Below the pieces are notes generated by a model. It did no database searches. It was not told the DNA's origin and was given only the letters and a program-made list of their open reading frames with translations. DNA of 64,000 bases, taken from the NCBI GenBank assembly GCA_025655555.1, contig JAHXIQ010000002.1, positions 682,001-746,000 on the forward strand, read 5' to 3'. Shown here one piece after another: positions 31,351 through 43,274 of this stretch (positions within the stretch are counted from its first letter, which is position 1; the number at the start of each line of letters is the position of its first letter). Origin of the DNA: Candidatus Thiodiazotropha sp. (ex Myrtea sp. 'scaly one' KF741663). Its GTDB lineage: Bacteria; Pseudomonadota; Gammaproteobacteria; Chromatiales; Chromatiaceae. The translations under genes and the position numbers were made by a program.

Positions 31351-32166
31351 GTGAGCATAGATCCTCCACTGATCAAAATCCGTGACCTCCACTTCTCCCG
31401 TGGTGACCGTGTCATATTTGATGGTGTGGATATTGATATACCCCGTGGTAAAGTCACGGCTATTATGGGCCCCAGCGGTACAGGTAAGACTACGCTGCTG
31501 AAGCTCATTGGCGGCCAGCTAAGACCCAGTCAGGGCACTATCGAGGTCGACGGACTCAATGTGCATGCGCTTTCACGCAAGGCACTCTTCAAGCTTCGCA
31601 TGCGAATGGGCATGCTGTTCCAGACCGGTGCGCTGCTGACGGATCTTACGGTCTATGACAATGTTGCCTACCCGCTGCGTGAGCATACTGACCTCCCAGA
31701 ATCGATGATTCGGCGGTTGGTGCTGATGAAGCTTGAAGCCGTGGGGCTGCGTGGGGCCAGAGATCTTCTGCCCTCTGCCCTGTCGGGCGGCATGGCTCGG
31801 CGCGTGGCGCTTGCCAGAGCGATCTCATTGGATCCGATGATGGTGATGTACGATGAGCCCTTTACTGGCCAGGATCCCATTTCCATGGGTGTGTTGGCAC
31901 AACTGGTCAGGCGCTTGAACGATGCGGTGGGGTTGACCAGCATCCTCGTCTCACATGATGTGGAGGAGACCTCTGCCATCTCCGATCTTGTCTATGTCAT
32001 CAATGGGGGCAAGGTGATCGAGCAGGGGACTCCCGGTGAGTTGGCCAACTCTTCATCGGCCTCCGTTCGCCAGTTCATGAGTGGGCTACCCGATGGGCCG
32101 GTTGGATTTCATTATGATGCGCCGACGCTGGATGAGGATCTGTTGAGCATGCGGGGAGCCAGTTGA
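31351..32166 (+). CDS. mlaF: Phospholipid ABC transporter ATP-binding protein
   Basis: Walker [12 protein letters not shown], signature [13 protein letters not shown], Walker [14 protein letters not shown]. Confidence 0.94.
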   Translation: MSIDPPLIKIRDLHFSRGDRVIFDGVDIDIPRGKVTAIMGPSGTGKTTLLKLIGGQLRPSQGTIEVDGLNVHALSRKALFKLRMRMGMLFQTGALLTDLTVYDNVAYPLREHTDLPESMIRRLVLMKLEAVGLRGARDLLPSALSGGMARRVALARAISLDPMMVMYDEPFTGQDPISMGVLAQLVRRLNDAVGLTSILVSHDVEETSAISDLVYVINGGKVIEQGTPGELANSSSASVRQFMSGLPDGPVGFHYDAPTLDEDLLSMRGAS

Positions 32167-32945
32167 TGCTGGACGTATTGGCCAGTTTCGGTCGAAAGGG
32201 TCTGGAGGCATTCGAGCGTCTGGGCAGGGGGCACCTGCTCTTTCTGCAGATACTCGCCGGCATTACCAGTCTGCTGCCGCGTCCGGGATTGCTGGTTGCG
32301 CAGCTGCATAGTATTGGTGTGCGAACCATCACCATCATTGTGGTGTCCGGATTGTTCGTCGGTATGGTGTTGAGTCTGCAGGGCTACTATGTACTGTCTC
32401 AGTTTGCCGCAGAGGACAGCCTGGGTGTGATGGTGGCGGCTTCGTTGGTGCGCGAACTCGGGCCTGTGGTGACAGCACTGCTGTTTGCCGGTCGTGCTGG
32501 TTCGGCTCTGACGGCGGAGATCGGTCTGATGAAGGCAACCGAACAGCTCTCCGGTCTGGAGATGATGGCTGTGGATCCGGTACGCAGGATACTCACGCCT
32601 CGCTTTTTTGCTGGGTTTATTTCCATGCCGCTGCTAGCTGCCCTGTTCAGTGCTGTGGGTGTGATAGGTGGTTATTTCGTCGGTGTCGGCTTGCTGGGCG
32701 TGGATGAGGGTGCCTTCTGGAGTCAGATGCAGGCAAAAATTGACTGGGACGGGGATGTCATCAATGGTGTCATCAAGAGCCTGGTCTTTGGGGTTATCTG
32801 TACCTGGATCGCCCTGTTTCAGGGTTATGACACACTACCCACTTCCACCGGTGTGAGCCGTTCCACCACGCGCACGGTGGTACACTCGGCACTGGCGGTG
32901 TTGGTGCTCGACTTTGTGCTTACCGCACTGATGTTTGGAGACTGA
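32163..32945 (+). CDS. mlaE: Lipid asymmetry ABC transporter permease
   Basis: MlaE-family pattern ([32 protein letters not shown]); overlaps mlaF. Confidence 0.94.
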   Translation: MMLDVLASFGRKGLEAFERLGRGHLLFLQILAGITSLLPRPGLLVAQLHSIGVRTITIIVVSGLFVGMVLSLQGYYVLSQFAAEDSLGVMVAASLVRELGPVVTALLFAGRAGSALTAEIGLMKATEQLSGLEMMAVDPVRRILTPRFFAGFISMPLLAALFSAVGVIGGYFVGVGLLGVDEGAFWSQMQAKIDWDGDVINGVIKSLVFGVICTWIALFQGYDTLPTSTGVSRSTTRTVVHSALAVLVLDFVLTALMFGD

Positions 32946-32948
32946 TAG

Positions 32949-33425
32949 ATGAATACGAGACAGCTGGAAATTACCGTCGGTGCCTTTATGGCTGCCGGTC
33001 TGGTGGCGCTGTTCTTTCTCGCCATGCAGGTGAGCAATCTGGCCAATATCACGACCAGTGAAGGCTACGAGGTATCTGCACGCTTCGATAATATCGGCGG
33101 TTTGAAGGTGAGATCACCTGTCTCCATGGCGGGTGTGAGAATCGGTCGTGTGGTGAACATCGGTTACGATCAAAAGAGTTATGAAGCCGTCGTAACTATG
33201 TTGCTTGAGCCGGATTATAACCAGATTCCCGAAGACACCATTGCCAAAATCTATACCTCCGGGTTGCTGGGAGAGCAATATATTGGCTTGGACCCTGGGG
33301 GCAGTCTCGAAAATCTCCAACAGGGAAGTGAAATTATGATCACTCAATCCGCACTGGTGCTGGAGGAGATTGTCGGCCAGTTTCTCTTCAGCAAAGCGGA
33401 AGAGAACGCCGCGAGCCAGGAATAA
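32949..33425 (+). CDS. mlaD: MCE-domain phospholipid-binding protein
   Basis: LEITVGAFMAAGLVALFFLAMQV.., GGLKVRSPVSMAGVRIGRV. Confidence 0.93.
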   Translation: MNTRQLEITVGAFMAAGLVALFFLAMQVSNLANITTSEGYEVSARFDNIGGLKVRSPVSMAGVRIGRVVNIGYDQKSYEAVVTMLLEPDYNQIPEDTIAKIYTSGLLGEQYIGLDPGGSLENLQQGSEIMITQSALVLEEIVGQFLFSKAEENAASQE

Positions 33426-33428
33426 CCC

Positions 33429-33740
33429 ATGGCGACTGCCATTATCGAGCGTGATGGCGCCTTTCATTTCCATGTGAAAGGCGAAATGACCTTTGCCACA
33501 GCCAAGCAGTTACTGAAGCAATCGGAGGATTTTTTCTTTCAATCTCAGGATATCGAGATAGACTTGTCGCAGGTCACCGGAGCAGACAGTGCTGGGCTTG
33601 CCCTGTTGCTGGAATGGAAGGCAAGGGCAACCCAACAGGGGGTTCAGATAGTGATCAACGAAATCCCTGAGGGCGTGATGTCGATTGCGCATCTTTGTCA
33701 GATTGAGCCGTTGCTGCAGGATTTGACGTCGAAAAATTAG
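33429..33740 (+). CDS. mlaB: STAS-domain protein
   Basis: STAS-like IDLSQVTGADSAGLALLLEWKA directly after mlaD. Confidence 0.88.
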   Translation: MATAIIERDGAFHFHVKGEMTFATAKQLLKQSEDFFFQSQDIEIDLSQVTGADSAGLALLLEWKARATQQGVQIVINEIPEGVMSIAHLCQIEPLLQDLTSKN

Positions 33741-33948
33741 GTAAATAAGAAAAATATTGCCTTAAATGACAATGAAGCCTTGAAAAATAGTGTGAATTGG
33801 GCTTGAATAACCTGTCTCGTCCAGAAGCCCCTCCCATTTATTCTGTTATAAAAGTCTCATGGAGCCGTTCTGGATTCTTGGCAAGGCGCGTAGATGCAAC
33901 CCGCAAACGCCCCGGTAAACTCCCAAAAAGTCGGAGATACTCAATCCA

Positions 33949-34275
33949 ATGAGTGAGCATATTGTTCATGTAACCGATGATTCCTTTGAATCTGACGTCC
34001 TTAAATCAAATGAGCCCGTATTGATAGATTACTGGGCGGAATGGTGTGGCCCTTGTAAGATGATCGCTCCGGTACTGGATGAGATCGCTACGGAATATAC
34101 AGGCCGGCTGAAAATAGCCAAGCTGAACATTGATGATAACCCCAATACGCCTCCCCGCTATGGTATCCGTGGTATCCCCACGCTGATGCTGTTTAAAAAT
34201 GGCGAGGTCGAGGCAACCAAAGTGGGTGCCGTTTCCAAGTCGCAGCTCGTCGCCTTTATCGACAGTAACTTATAA
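33949..34275 (+). CDS. trxA: Thioredoxin
   Basis: [21 protein letters not shown]. Confidence 0.97.
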   Translation: MSEHIVHVTDDSFESDVLKSNEPVLIDYWAEWCGPCKMIAPVLDEIATEYTGRLKIAKLNIDDNPNTPPRYGIRGIPTLMLFKNGEVEATKVGAVSKSQLVAFIDSNL

Positions 34276-34444
34276 ACAACTCAGGACTGGACGCGTTTTC
34301 ACTACCCACCTATTTCCATCTCCAAACCAGATTCCGATAGTCCCGCGCCCAGCCTGAATACTGAAATCACCGAATCTATTACGCTTGCCTAAGGCGGCAA
34401 CCATTCCTGATCACAATCCGAAAAAACACAATCTTTAAACCACT

Positions 34445-35701
34445 ATGAATCTGACTGAACTGAAGAAGAAGCCGGTAGCCGAACTGGCAGATCTCGCCCG
34501 AGAAATGAAGATCGAGGGCATGGCCCGGACCCGTAAGCAGGATCTGATCTTCGCTATCCTCAAAGCGCATGCCAAGAAAGGTGAAAGCATCTTTGGTGAT
34601 GGTGTGCTGGAAATATTGCAGGATGGCTTCGGTTTCCTCCGCTCGGCAGATAGTTCTTATCTTGCCGGTCCCGATGACATCTATGTTTCGCCCAGTCAGA
34701 TTCGACGCTTCAGCCTGCGTACCGGCGATACGATCTCCGGTAAAATTCGTCCGCCAAAAGATGGTGAACGCTACTTCGCGCTGCTCAAAGTGGACGAAAT
34801 CAACTTTGATAAACCTGAGAATGCCAAGAGCAAGATTCTGTTCGAGAATTTTACACCGCTATTCGCCAATAAACGTTTTCACCTGGAGATTGGCAATGGC
34901 AGTACGGAAGACATCACGGCACGCACAATTGACCTTTGCGCACCTATCGGCAAGGGGCAGCGTGGCCTGATCGTTTCACCGCCGAAAGCGGGTAAGACGA
35001 TGATGCTGCAGAATATCGCGCAATCGATCACCCACAACCATCCCGAGTGTTATGTCATCGTGTTGCTGATCGACGAACGTCCGGAAGAGGTGACTGAAAT
35101 GGCACGCTCGGTGCGTGGTGAAGTTATCTCCAGTACGTTTGATGAACCGGCAACCCGCCATGTGCAGGTGGCTGAGATGGTGATTGAAAAGGCCAAGCGT
35201 CTGGTTGAGCATAAAAAGGATGTGGTTATCCTGCTCGACTCCATTACCAGGTTGGCGCGCGCCTACAATACGGTGGTGCCCTCTTCAGGCAAAGTGCTGA
35301 CCGGTGGTGTCGATGCCAATGCACTACAGCGTCCCAAGCGTTTCTTTGGTGCTGCCAGGAATGTAGAAGAGGGTGGTTCTCTGACAATCCTCGCCACTGC
35401 ACTGGTGGAAACCGGTTCGCGCATGGATGATGTGATTTACGAAGAGTTCAAGGGTACCGGTAACATGGAAGTGCATCTGGATCGTCGCATCGCCGAGAAG
35501 CGGATTTTTCCAGCCATCAACATCAATCGTTCAGGTACCCGTCGGGAAGAGTTATTGATGAAGCCTGACGAGCTGCAAAAAATGTGGATATTGCGCAAGA
35601 TACTCCACCCGATGGATGAGCTTGCCGCCATGGAATTCCTCTTCGATAAACTGAAAGTTTCAAAAACAAATGATGAGTTTTTCGATGCCATGAAGGGGTG
35701 A
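34445..35701 (+). CDS. rho: Transcription termination factor Rho
   Basis: [57 protein letters not shown]. Confidence 0.98.
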   Translation: MNLTELKKKPVAELADLAREMKIEGMARTRKQDLIFAILKAHAKKGESIFGDGVLEILQDGFGFLRSADSSYLAGPDDIYVSPSQIRRFSLRTGDTISGKIRPPKDGERYFALLKVDEINFDKPENAKSKILFENFTPLFANKRFHLEIGNGSTEDITARTIDLCAPIGKGQRGLIVSPPKAGKTMMLQNIAQSITHNHPECYVIVLLIDERPEEVTEMARSVRGEVISSTFDEPATRHVQVAEMVIEKAKRLVEHKKDVVILLDSITRLARAYNTVVPSSGKVLTGGVDANALQRPKRFFGAARNVEEGGSLTILATALVETGSRMDDVIYEEFKGTGNMEVHLDRRIAEKRIFPAININRSGTRREELLMKPDELQKMWILRKILHPMDELAAMEFLFDKLKVSKTNDEFFDAMKG

Positions 35702-35730
35702 TATGCCTCTAGTTGTGTGATAGTTCTGAT

Positions 35731-35755
35731 AAAGGGGCCGAATGGCCCCTTTTCT
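35731..35755 (+). terminator. Intrinsic terminator after rho
   Basis: AAAGGGGCC-GAAT-GGCCCCTTTT. Confidence 0.85.
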
Positions 35756-36108
35756 CTTTGTGTACAGAGTGAAATTAAAATCGGGTGTGCGAAGTTAAGT
35801 ACCCGCGAAAGCAATATTAATATTTCACATGCCCGAGGATAAGAGGGTAAAAAAACATCACTTCTATCACTACGACCCTATTACTTTTCGGTTTTGCCAG
35901 CAGTCTTATTAATGCAGGGCAAGATAGTCACAAGGCTCTTGTAACAAATTTTTTGCATCTAATAAAATAATAGTTTTAATCTGTTGTATGGCATTCCGTT
36001 ATTCATTTCATGGCAAAGATCTTACCTATCCACTGGTCGTGATCACCGTTGTATGGTGAACTGTCAGCTCAGTAGTGAGCATGGGCTATTGAAGTGCTGG
36101 GTGAATAA

Positions 36109-36780
<672 letters not shown>

Positions 36781-36785
36781 AGCAG

Positions 36786-38204
36786 ATGGGCCAGGAGATA
36801 CCCTCGAGCCGATTTGGTGATGCAGACTTCGCCGAATTCAGGCATCGCTTGGAGATGGAAACCCGATTGCTTGCAGAGTGGTTTGAGACAGAGGTTTTCT
36901 CAAGCCCGAACGCTCTGGGTGGATTTGAGCTTGAGGCCTGTTTGTTGGATAGCGCTGCCAATCCCGCGCCTCACAATCAGCGTTTGCTCGAAGACTTCAA
37001 TGATCCGCTGGTGGTGCCGGAACTTGCTACCTTCAATGTGGAGTTCAACAGCCGGGTACACCGGATGCATGGTAGTGTTTTCAGCCATATGGCTGAGGAG
37101 CTGAGAGCCCGATGGAAACGTGTTAACGAACGTGCCGCCCAATTGGATTTGAGAATGGGCATGATTGGTGTCCTGCCGACCCTGAAACTGAGCGCCCTGA
37201 CACTGGCGAACATGTCTCCATTGAATCGTTATCGGGCACTCAATGAACAGGTGTTCAGGCTGCGAAACGGCAGACCGGTGACACTTGATATCGATGGCAA
37301 AGAGTCGCTGCATCTAAGCCATGATGATGTCATGTTGGAATCAGCGGCAACCTCATTTCAGATCCACCTGCAGGTGAATGGCGCCCAGGCCGCGGACCTC
37401 TATAACCTGTCGAAAATCGTCTCAGCACCGATGGTGGGGGTCAGTGCCAATTCCCCCTACCTGTTTGGACGCGATCTTTGGGATGAGACCAGAATTCCCT
37501 TGTTCGAGCAGGCGATCTCTGTTGGTGCCTCGGACTTGACCAAACGAGTCAGTTTCGGCATTCGATACGTCTATGAATCGATAATGGAGAATTTCACGGC
37601 CAACTTCCTGCGCTATCCGGTATTGCTCCCCCTATTAATGGATGAGCCAGTGGAGAAGCTGGCCCATCTTAGGCTGCACAATGGGACCATCTGGCGTTGG
37701 AATCGTCCCCTGATCGGGTTCGATAGTCAGGGCAAGGCGCAGTTACGGATCGAGCATCGTGTCGTACCTGCAGGACCGAGTATCAGTGATTCGATTGCCA
37801 ATGCGGCCTTCTTTTTCGGACTCTTGAGCGGTCTGCTTGAAGATGAGGAAAAGCCAGCAGAGAAGCTGAGCTTCGATCGCGCACGCAGTAATTTTTATGC
37901 AGCAGCCCGACGGGGGTTGCAGGCTGAAGTGGCGTGGTTTGGTATTGAAAAAGTAGCGTTGGAGCGACTGATTGCTGAACATCTGTTGCCTATTGCAGCA
38001 AGGGGACTTGCCAAGCTGGGTGTCGATCCATATGAGATCGAATACTGGCTCGGTATTATTACGGATCGGGTTGAAAAGCAGATGACAGGCGCAGCCTGGC
38101 AACGTGCATGGGTAGCGTCTCATGGGCCTGACTTTTACGGGTTGATGCAGGCCTATCTTGAACAGCAGGAGCGAGGCAGGCCGGTGCATGAGTGGCCGGT
38201 GTGA
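36786..38204 (+). CDS. Glutamate-cysteine ligase-like carboxylate-amine ligase
   Basis: GCS-type pattern: FELEACLLD, ATFNVEFNSR, SFQIHLQV, VSANSPYLFGRDLWDETR, RIEHRVVPAGPS. Confidence 0.8.
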   Translation: MGQEIPSSRFGDADFAEFRHRLEMETRLLAEWFETEVFSSPNALGGFELEACLLDSAANPAPHNQRLLEDFNDPLVVPELATFNVEFNSRVHRMHGSVFSHMAEELRARWKRVNERAAQLDLRMGMIGVLPTLKLSALTLANMSPLNRYRALNEQVFRLRNGRPVTLDIDGKESLHLSHDDVMLESAATSFQIHLQVNGAQAADLYNLSKIVSAPMVGVSANSPYLFGRDLWDETRIPLFEQAISVGASDLTKRVSFGIRYVYESIMENFTANFLRYPVLLPLLMDEPVEKLAHLRLHNGTIWRWNRPLIGFDSQGKAQLRIEHRVVPAGPSISDSIANAAFFFGLLSGLLEDEEKPAEKLSFDRARSNFYAAARRGLQAEVAWFGIEKVALERLIAEHLLPIAARGLAKLGVDPYEIEYWLGIITDRVEKQMTGAAWQRAWVASHGPDFYGLMQAYLEQQERGRPVHEWPV

Positions 38205-38267
38205 ATGATAAAAGTATTTAAGCCGACAGTATTTTATAGGTGGCGTTAGTAAGTTAAAGGTTAGCGG

Positions 38268-39296
38268 ATGTTACAGCAACTCGATTACCTGCCGCAGAGC
38301 ATCGTTCAGTTGGAAGCGCATGAACTGACTAAGGTCCTCTCTGGCCCCAGTTTGATTCATCTGCCGGGTCGAAGACCCGATCCACTATTTGTATCCGTAT
38401 TGATGCATGGTAACGAAACAGTTGGATGGGAAGCGGTACGACGCCTGTTGGCACGCTACGGGGAGGGTAAAACCTTGCCCAGGGCCATGAGTTTGTTTAT
38501 TGGCAATATCTCGGCAGCAGAACAGGGACTGCGTAGACTGCCGGGTCAGCCGGACTACAACCGGGTATGGCCGGGGAGTGAAGAGAAGGATACGCCAGAG
38601 CACCAAATGATGAGCCAAGTTGTCGAGATCATGCGCCAACGCAAGCCATTTGCCAGTATCGATGTACACAACAATACCGGCTTCAATCCCCACTATGCTT
38701 GCGTCAATCAACTCGGTATTGAGTTTCTACATTTGGCATTGTTGTTTGGTCGTACCGTGGTCTATTTTTTAAGACCGACAGGCGTACAGTCGATGGCCTT
38801 CGCCAAGTTGTGTCCCGCTGTGACACTTGAGTGCGGTAAGGTGGGACAAGCGCATGGTGTAGCGCATGCGGAGGAATACCTGGACGCCTGCCTGCATCTG
38901 TCTGAACATCCACAACATTCAGTTTCACCACAGGATATCGATCTGTTTCACACGGTGGCCAGGGTCACTGTGTCGTCGCATGTCGACATAGGCTTTGTAC
39001 CGGATCGTGGGGATATTACTTTCGAACCCGATCTGGATCGTATGAATTTTCAGGAACTGCCACCCGGAACCCCCCTGGGGAGAATCAACGGTGCAGTTTT
39101 GCATGAGTTATTGGATGTCAGAGATGAAGAGGGGCGTGAGGTGATCAGTGACTATTTTTCACTGAAAGATGGGCAACTCTGTCTGAGTCGTCCGGTAATG
39201 CCCTCCATGCTGACCAAGAATATCGATGTCATTCGTCAGGACTGCTTGTGCTATTTGATGGAGCGATACGGTGAGCACTTGAAGGACTCACAATAA
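38268..39296 (+). CDS. Succinylglutamate desuccinylase/aspartoacylase-like M14 metallopeptidase
   Basis: VSVLMHGNETVGWEAVRRLL, SIDVHNNTGFNPHYAC. Confidence 0.83.
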   Translation: MLQQLDYLPQSIVQLEAHELTKVLSGPSLIHLPGRRPDPLFVSVLMHGNETVGWEAVRRLLARYGEGKTLPRAMSLFIGNISAAEQGLRRLPGQPDYNRVWPGSEEKDTPEHQMMSQVVEIMRQRKPFASIDVHNNTGFNPHYACVNQLGIEFLHLALLFGRTVVYFLRPTGVQSMAFAKLCPAVTLECGKVGQAHGVAHAEEYLDACLHLSEHPQHSVSPQDIDLFHTVARVTVSSHVDIGFVPDRGDITFEPDLDRMNFQELPPGTPLGRINGAVLHELLDVRDEEGREVISDYFSLKDGQLCLSRPVMPSMLTKNIDVIRQDCLCYLMERYGEHLKDSQ

Positions 39297-39341
39297 CGGT
39301 TTTTTAAGCAGTGAAGTGGTGAGCAGGCGCAACTAATCTAT

Positions 39342-40097
39342 CTATTTCTGCAGATACCAAAGCAGTCCAAGATATTCGTGGATGGCATAGGTTGTCTCTT
39401 TGATAGCATTGCCGCTGGGTAGATATCGAGCGATTGGGGTGATGGTCTCACTGACCACCGAGAGGAAATTGGTCGGCGCAGGCAAGGGATGTATACCGTT
39501 TCTTGCAAAGGCGTAGAGCGCACGTTTCATATGGCAGGCATCGGTGACCAGGATAATGCGTTCAATGCCCTGTTGTTTCATCAACTGAGCGGTATAGCGG
39601 GCGTTTTCCCAGGTGGTATTGCTGCGGGTCTCGATCTCACCCACCACTACACCATATTCATTTTGCAGGATATCACGGGCGATCTTTGCTTCCGGGGTGC
39701 CGATGGCGCCAGGGTTGCCGCCGCTTGGGATCACGGGCAGTCCGGTTTGTCGTGCAAGTCTGGCAGCATAACGCAGACGAGAGAGCATGCGTTGGCTGAC
39801 CGTGTCGCCGGCATACTCCGGTGCATCCAGGTCTCGACCCGCACCCAGCACGACGATTGCCTGGGGTTGTTCGGTTTTTATCTGTTCGGTCGTAATGGGT
39901 GGGTGTCGTTCCAGGCCGAGAAATAACAGATCGGAAATCGCTGGTAGACTCAGTAGCCAGAGCAGGACCAGTGAAAATCCCAGCATGCGTCTGCCGGTTT
40001 TCAGGCGCCACAGCAGCAGTCCCAGAAGAGCCAGCAGAATCAATCCCCCAGGTGGGAGTAACAATGATTCGATTAAGCGGGTGGTGGTGACGTCCAC
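39342..40097 (-). CDS. YdcF/ElyC-family membrane protein
   Basis: IVVLGAGRDLDAPEYAGDTVSQRMLSRLRYAARLARQTGLPVIPSGGNP. Confidence 0.88.
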   Translation of the reverse strand: MDVTTTRLIESLLLPPGGLILLALLGLLLWRLKTGRRMLGFSLVLLWLLSLPAISDLLFLGLERHPPITTEQIKTEQPQAIVVLGAGRDLDAPEYAGDTVSQRMLSRLRYAARLARQTGLPVIPSGGNPGAIGTPEAKIARDILQNEYGVVVGEIETRSNTTWENARYTAQLMKQQGIERIILVTDACHMKRALYAFARNGIHPLPAPTNFLSVVSETITPIARYLPSGNAIKETTYAIHEYLGLLWYLQK

Positions 40098-40099
40098 GG

Positions 40100-41074
40100 C
40101 TACTGACCGAGCAGTGGATTGGCCTGCAAGTCGGCGTGATAGGAAGAGCGGACCATGGGACCGCTGGCGACACTGGTGAAGCCCATGGCTTCCGCCTCCC
40201 GACCTAACTCATCGAACTCTTCCGGTGTCACGAATCTGTCTACCGGCAGGTGGTCGCGGCTCGGTTGCAGATATTGTCCCAGGGTGAGCATCTCGCAGCC
40301 ATGTTCACGGAGGTCATGTAGCACTTGTAAGATTTCCGCTTTCACCTCTCCAAGTCCCAGCATCAATCCTGACTTTGTGGGTACCTGGGGTTGGGATGCC
40401 TTAAAGTCATGCAGTAGATCGAGGGAACCTTGATAGTCTGCGCCGGGTCGGGCTTGTTTATAAAGCCTGGGTACTGTCTCCAGATTGTGATTGAAGACAT
40501 CCGGTGGGTGGTTGTCGAGTGCGCCGATGGCTACACTCATGCGGCCGCGGAAGTCGGGTACCAGGATTTCTATTTTGGTTTGGGGCATGCGCTGCCTGAC
40601 TGCGGAAATACAGGCCGAGAAGTGACCGGCGCCCCCGTCTCGAAGGTCGTCCCTGTCTACCGACGTAATGACTACGTATTTGAGTTGCATGGCAGCGATG
40701 GCATCCGCCAACTGTCCGGGTTCCTCGGTATCCAGGGGCTGGGGCTTGCCATGGGCCACATCGCAGAAGGGACAGCGACGTGTACAGATATCACCCATAA
40801 TCATGAATGTGGCCGTGCCGTGATGAAAGCACTCGCCGAGATTGGGACAGGCGGCCTCCTCGCAGACTGAACTCAGGCCCTTCTCACGCAGAATGCGTCG
40901 GATTCGGCTCACATCCTTGCCCATAGGCGCCTTGGCGCGAATCCATTTGGGTTTGCGAAGGATGGTCTCCTGCGGTTCCACTTTGACCGGGATGCGGGAG
41001 AGTTTTGATTTGCCGCGCTGGTGACTCTCGGGAGTATTGCGTGATGGGGGCAGGATATCGTTTGGGCCGCTCAT
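40100..41074 (-). CDS. lipA: Lipoyl synthase
   Basis: CxxxxxC and radical-SAM motifs [26 protein letters not shown]. Confidence 0.97.
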   Translation of the reverse strand: MSGPNDILPPSRNTPESHQRGKSKLSRIPVKVEPQETILRKPKWIRAKAPMGKDVSRIRRILREKGLSSVCEEAACPNLGECFHHGTATFMIMGDICTRRCPFCDVAHGKPQPLDTEEPGQLADAIAAMQLKYVVITSVDRDDLRDGGAGHFSACISAVRQRMPQTKIEILVPDFRGRMSVAIGALDNHPPDVFNHNLETVPRLYKQARPGADYQGSLDLLHDFKASQPQVPTKSGLMLGLGEVKAEILQVLHDLREHGCEMLTLGQYLQPSRDHLPVDRFVTPEEFDELGREAEAMGFTSVASGPMVRSSYHADLQANPLLGQ

Positions 41075-41763
41075 GAGTGCTCTTTGGCTGAGTCTGTGTT
41101 GGTGAAGGACAGAGTGTAGCCTAATCTACTGGCCAATTGTCTGGCCAAATCCTCTCCAACCCTGGGTAAATCGGTCTGATTCGAGAGTTGTGCCAGTTGT
41201 GTCACGGTCAGGCCGGGAAAGCCGCAGGGATTGATTCTGCTGAAGGGCTCCAGGTCCATGTCCACATTCAGGCTGAGGCCATGGAAGCTGCAACCACGTC
41301 TTACGCGTAAACCGATGGATGCAATTTTAGCCTCATCCACATAGACGCCAGGTGCATCTATACGTGCGGCAGCAGCGATGCCGTAAGTTGCCAGCAAGGC
41401 GATAACCGCTTCTTCTAAAAGTGTTACAAGTGCCCGGATTCCCAACCCGGCACGCCGAAGATCGAGTAGAAGGTAGGCCACCAGTTGTCCTGGACCATGA
41501 TACGTGACCTGTCCGCCCCGGTCGGTTTGAATCACCGGTATTTCACCGGGGTCGAGCAGGTGCTCGGATTTGCCGGCTTGCCCCTGGGTGAAGACCGGTG
41601 GGTGTTCGAGTAGCCAGAGTTGATCTTCGCCACTCTCGTGTCTGTGATCGGTATAGGCTTGCATCGCTGACCAGGTGGTGGCATAGGGCTGCAAGCCGAG
41701 ATATTTGACGTGTAGTGTGCGATCGGCTGTCATTGGGGAGTTGTGAGAGGTGCAATCCTGCAC
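41071..41763 (-). CDS. lipB: Octanoyltransferase
   Basis: [37 protein letters not shown]; overlaps lipA. Confidence 0.96.
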   Translation of the reverse strand: MQDCTSHNSPMTADRTLHVKYLGLQPYATTWSAMQAYTDHRHESGEDQLWLLEHPPVFTQGQAGKSEHLLDPGEIPVIQTDRGGQVTYHGPGQLVAYLLLDLRRAGLGIRALVTLLEEAVIALLATYGIAAAARIDAPGVYVDEAKIASIGLRVRRGCSFHGLSLNVDMDLEPFSRINPCGFPGLTVTQLAQLSNQTDLPRVGEDLARQLASRLGYTLSFTNTDSAKEHS

Positions 41764-41777
41764 AATTCAATCTTGAA

Positions 41778-42047
41778 TCAGAGCGCCATCACGACTTTTT
41801 CGTGAGCAGTCAGGTCTAGGTAGATGGCATCGATCTGCGATTTACTCTCGGCTCTCAGGGTGACGGTAACGGAGACCCATTTACCCCCCTTGCTGGAACG
41901 GCTGCTGACTGCACCCTCGTGCAGGTCGGGTGCGTGTTTTCTCACCAACTCAACAATCAAGGCGTCAAAACCGGGTTCTGCCTTGCCCATCACCTTAATG
42001 GGAAAGTCGCAGGGGAATTGCAGCAGGCTCTCTTCTTCCTCGCTCAT
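41778..42047 (-). CDS. ybeD: YbeD/DUF493-family protein
   Basis: LLQFPCDFPIKVMGKAEPGFDALIVELVRKHAPD; between dacA and lipB. Confidence 0.9.
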   Translation of the reverse strand: MSEEEESLLQFPCDFPIKVMGKAEPGFDALIVELVRKHAPDLHEGAVSSRSSKGGKWVSVTVTLRAESKSQIDAIYLDLTAHEKVVMAL

Positions 42048-42051
42048 AGAA

Positions 42052-43200
42052 TCACTCCAGCCAGAGTAGGGCGCTGTCTTTGACCTGTTGCCATAGGTTG
42101 CCGTCAGCGACGTGTTTGAGCGCAATCAGATCGACAGTTGCAATAGATTCACCATTTAAGGACACGTCGACTTTTCCCAGCACCTCTCCCTGTTTCACGG
42201 GGGCCATGATTTTAGGCTCTACTTCAAGCCGGGCATCCAGGTTTTTGTATTGGTGTCGAGGTATGGTGATGTTGAGATCCTGAGCCAGCCCCAGAGGAAG
42301 CTTCTCTTTCTCCCCCTTCCAGATGCGAGCGCGGTTGAGTACATCACCGGCCGCATAGAGCTGATGCGTTTCATAGAAGCGAAAGCCGTAGTTGAGCAGG
42401 CCTTGGCTTGCCTTGGCACGAGCCTCTTCGCTCTTGGTACCCATCACCACTGAGACCAGTCGCATATTCTCCCTCAGGGCAGAAGAGACCAGGCAGTAGC
42501 CGGCCGCTTCAGTGTGGCCTGTTTTCATGCCATCGACAGTCTCGTCGCGCCACAGAAGCTTGTTTCGGTTGTGTTGCTTGATATCGTTGAAGAGGAAAGA
42601 TTTTTCGCTATACCAGGCATAGTACTCAGGAAACTCACGGATGGTGGCAATCGCCGCTTTAGCGATATCGGCAGGCGTTGTGTAGTGGTCTTCGTGGGGC
42701 AGGCCGGTACTGTTGACGAAATGGGTGTTCTGCATCCCCAGACGTTGAGCGTGACTGTTCATCAAATCCGCAAAGGTAGCCTCGCTGCCGGCAATGTGTT
42801 CCGCCAGCGCAACACAAGCGTCATTGCCGGATTGGATGATCATGCCTTTGATCAGGTCGATCGCCTTGATTCGTTTGCCGACCTCGATGAACATGCGGGA
42901 GCCGGGGGTTCTCCAGGCCTTTTCACTGATCAGGACGGTATCTTCCAGTTTGATGTTGCCCTGTTTCAGTTCCCGAAAGATGGTGTACGCAGTCATGATC
43001 TTGGTCAGACTGGCAGGCTCCAGTCGCTGCGCGGCATCTTTTTCTGCCAGCACCTTGCCGCTGTGGAAGTCGATCAGCAGATACCCTGAAGCGGAGATCT
43101 CCGGCGGTGCAGGTGTTGGTACTGCCGCCTGTAGCGGAAACGCGCTCAGACAGGCTAGGAGAAACAGAAATAGTTTATGGAAGGGGCGGGAAAAGGTCAT
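42052..43200 (-). CDS. dacA: D-alanyl-D-alanine carboxypeptidase (PBP5/6)
   Basis: EPASLTKIMTAYTIF, SGNDACVALAEHIAG, DGMKTGHTEAAGYCL. Confidence 0.95.
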   Translation of the reverse strand: MTFSRPFHKLFLFLLACLSAFPLQAAVPTPAPPEISASGYLLIDFHSGKVLAEKDAAQRLEPASLTKIMTAYTIFRELKQGNIKLEDTVLISEKAWRTPGSRMFIEVGKRIKAIDLIKGMIIQSGNDACVALAEHIAGSEATFADLMNSHAQRLGMQNTHFVNSTGLPHEDHYTTPADIAKAAIATIREFPEYYAWYSEKSFLFNDIKQHNRNKLLWRDETVDGMKTGHTEAAGYCLVSSALRENMRLVSVVMGTKSEEARAKASQGLLNYGFRFYETHQLYAAGDVLNRARIWKGEKEKLPLGLAQDLNITIPRHQYKNLDARLEVEPKIMAPVKQGEVLGKVDVSLNGESIATVDLIALKHVADGNLWQQVKDSALLWLE

Positions 43201-43274
43201 GGGTATCGGGTTCTCTAAGGGTTCAGCGGGTATTCTATTGAACCACGCAGCGTCAAGGCAATGCGGGCGCCTGT

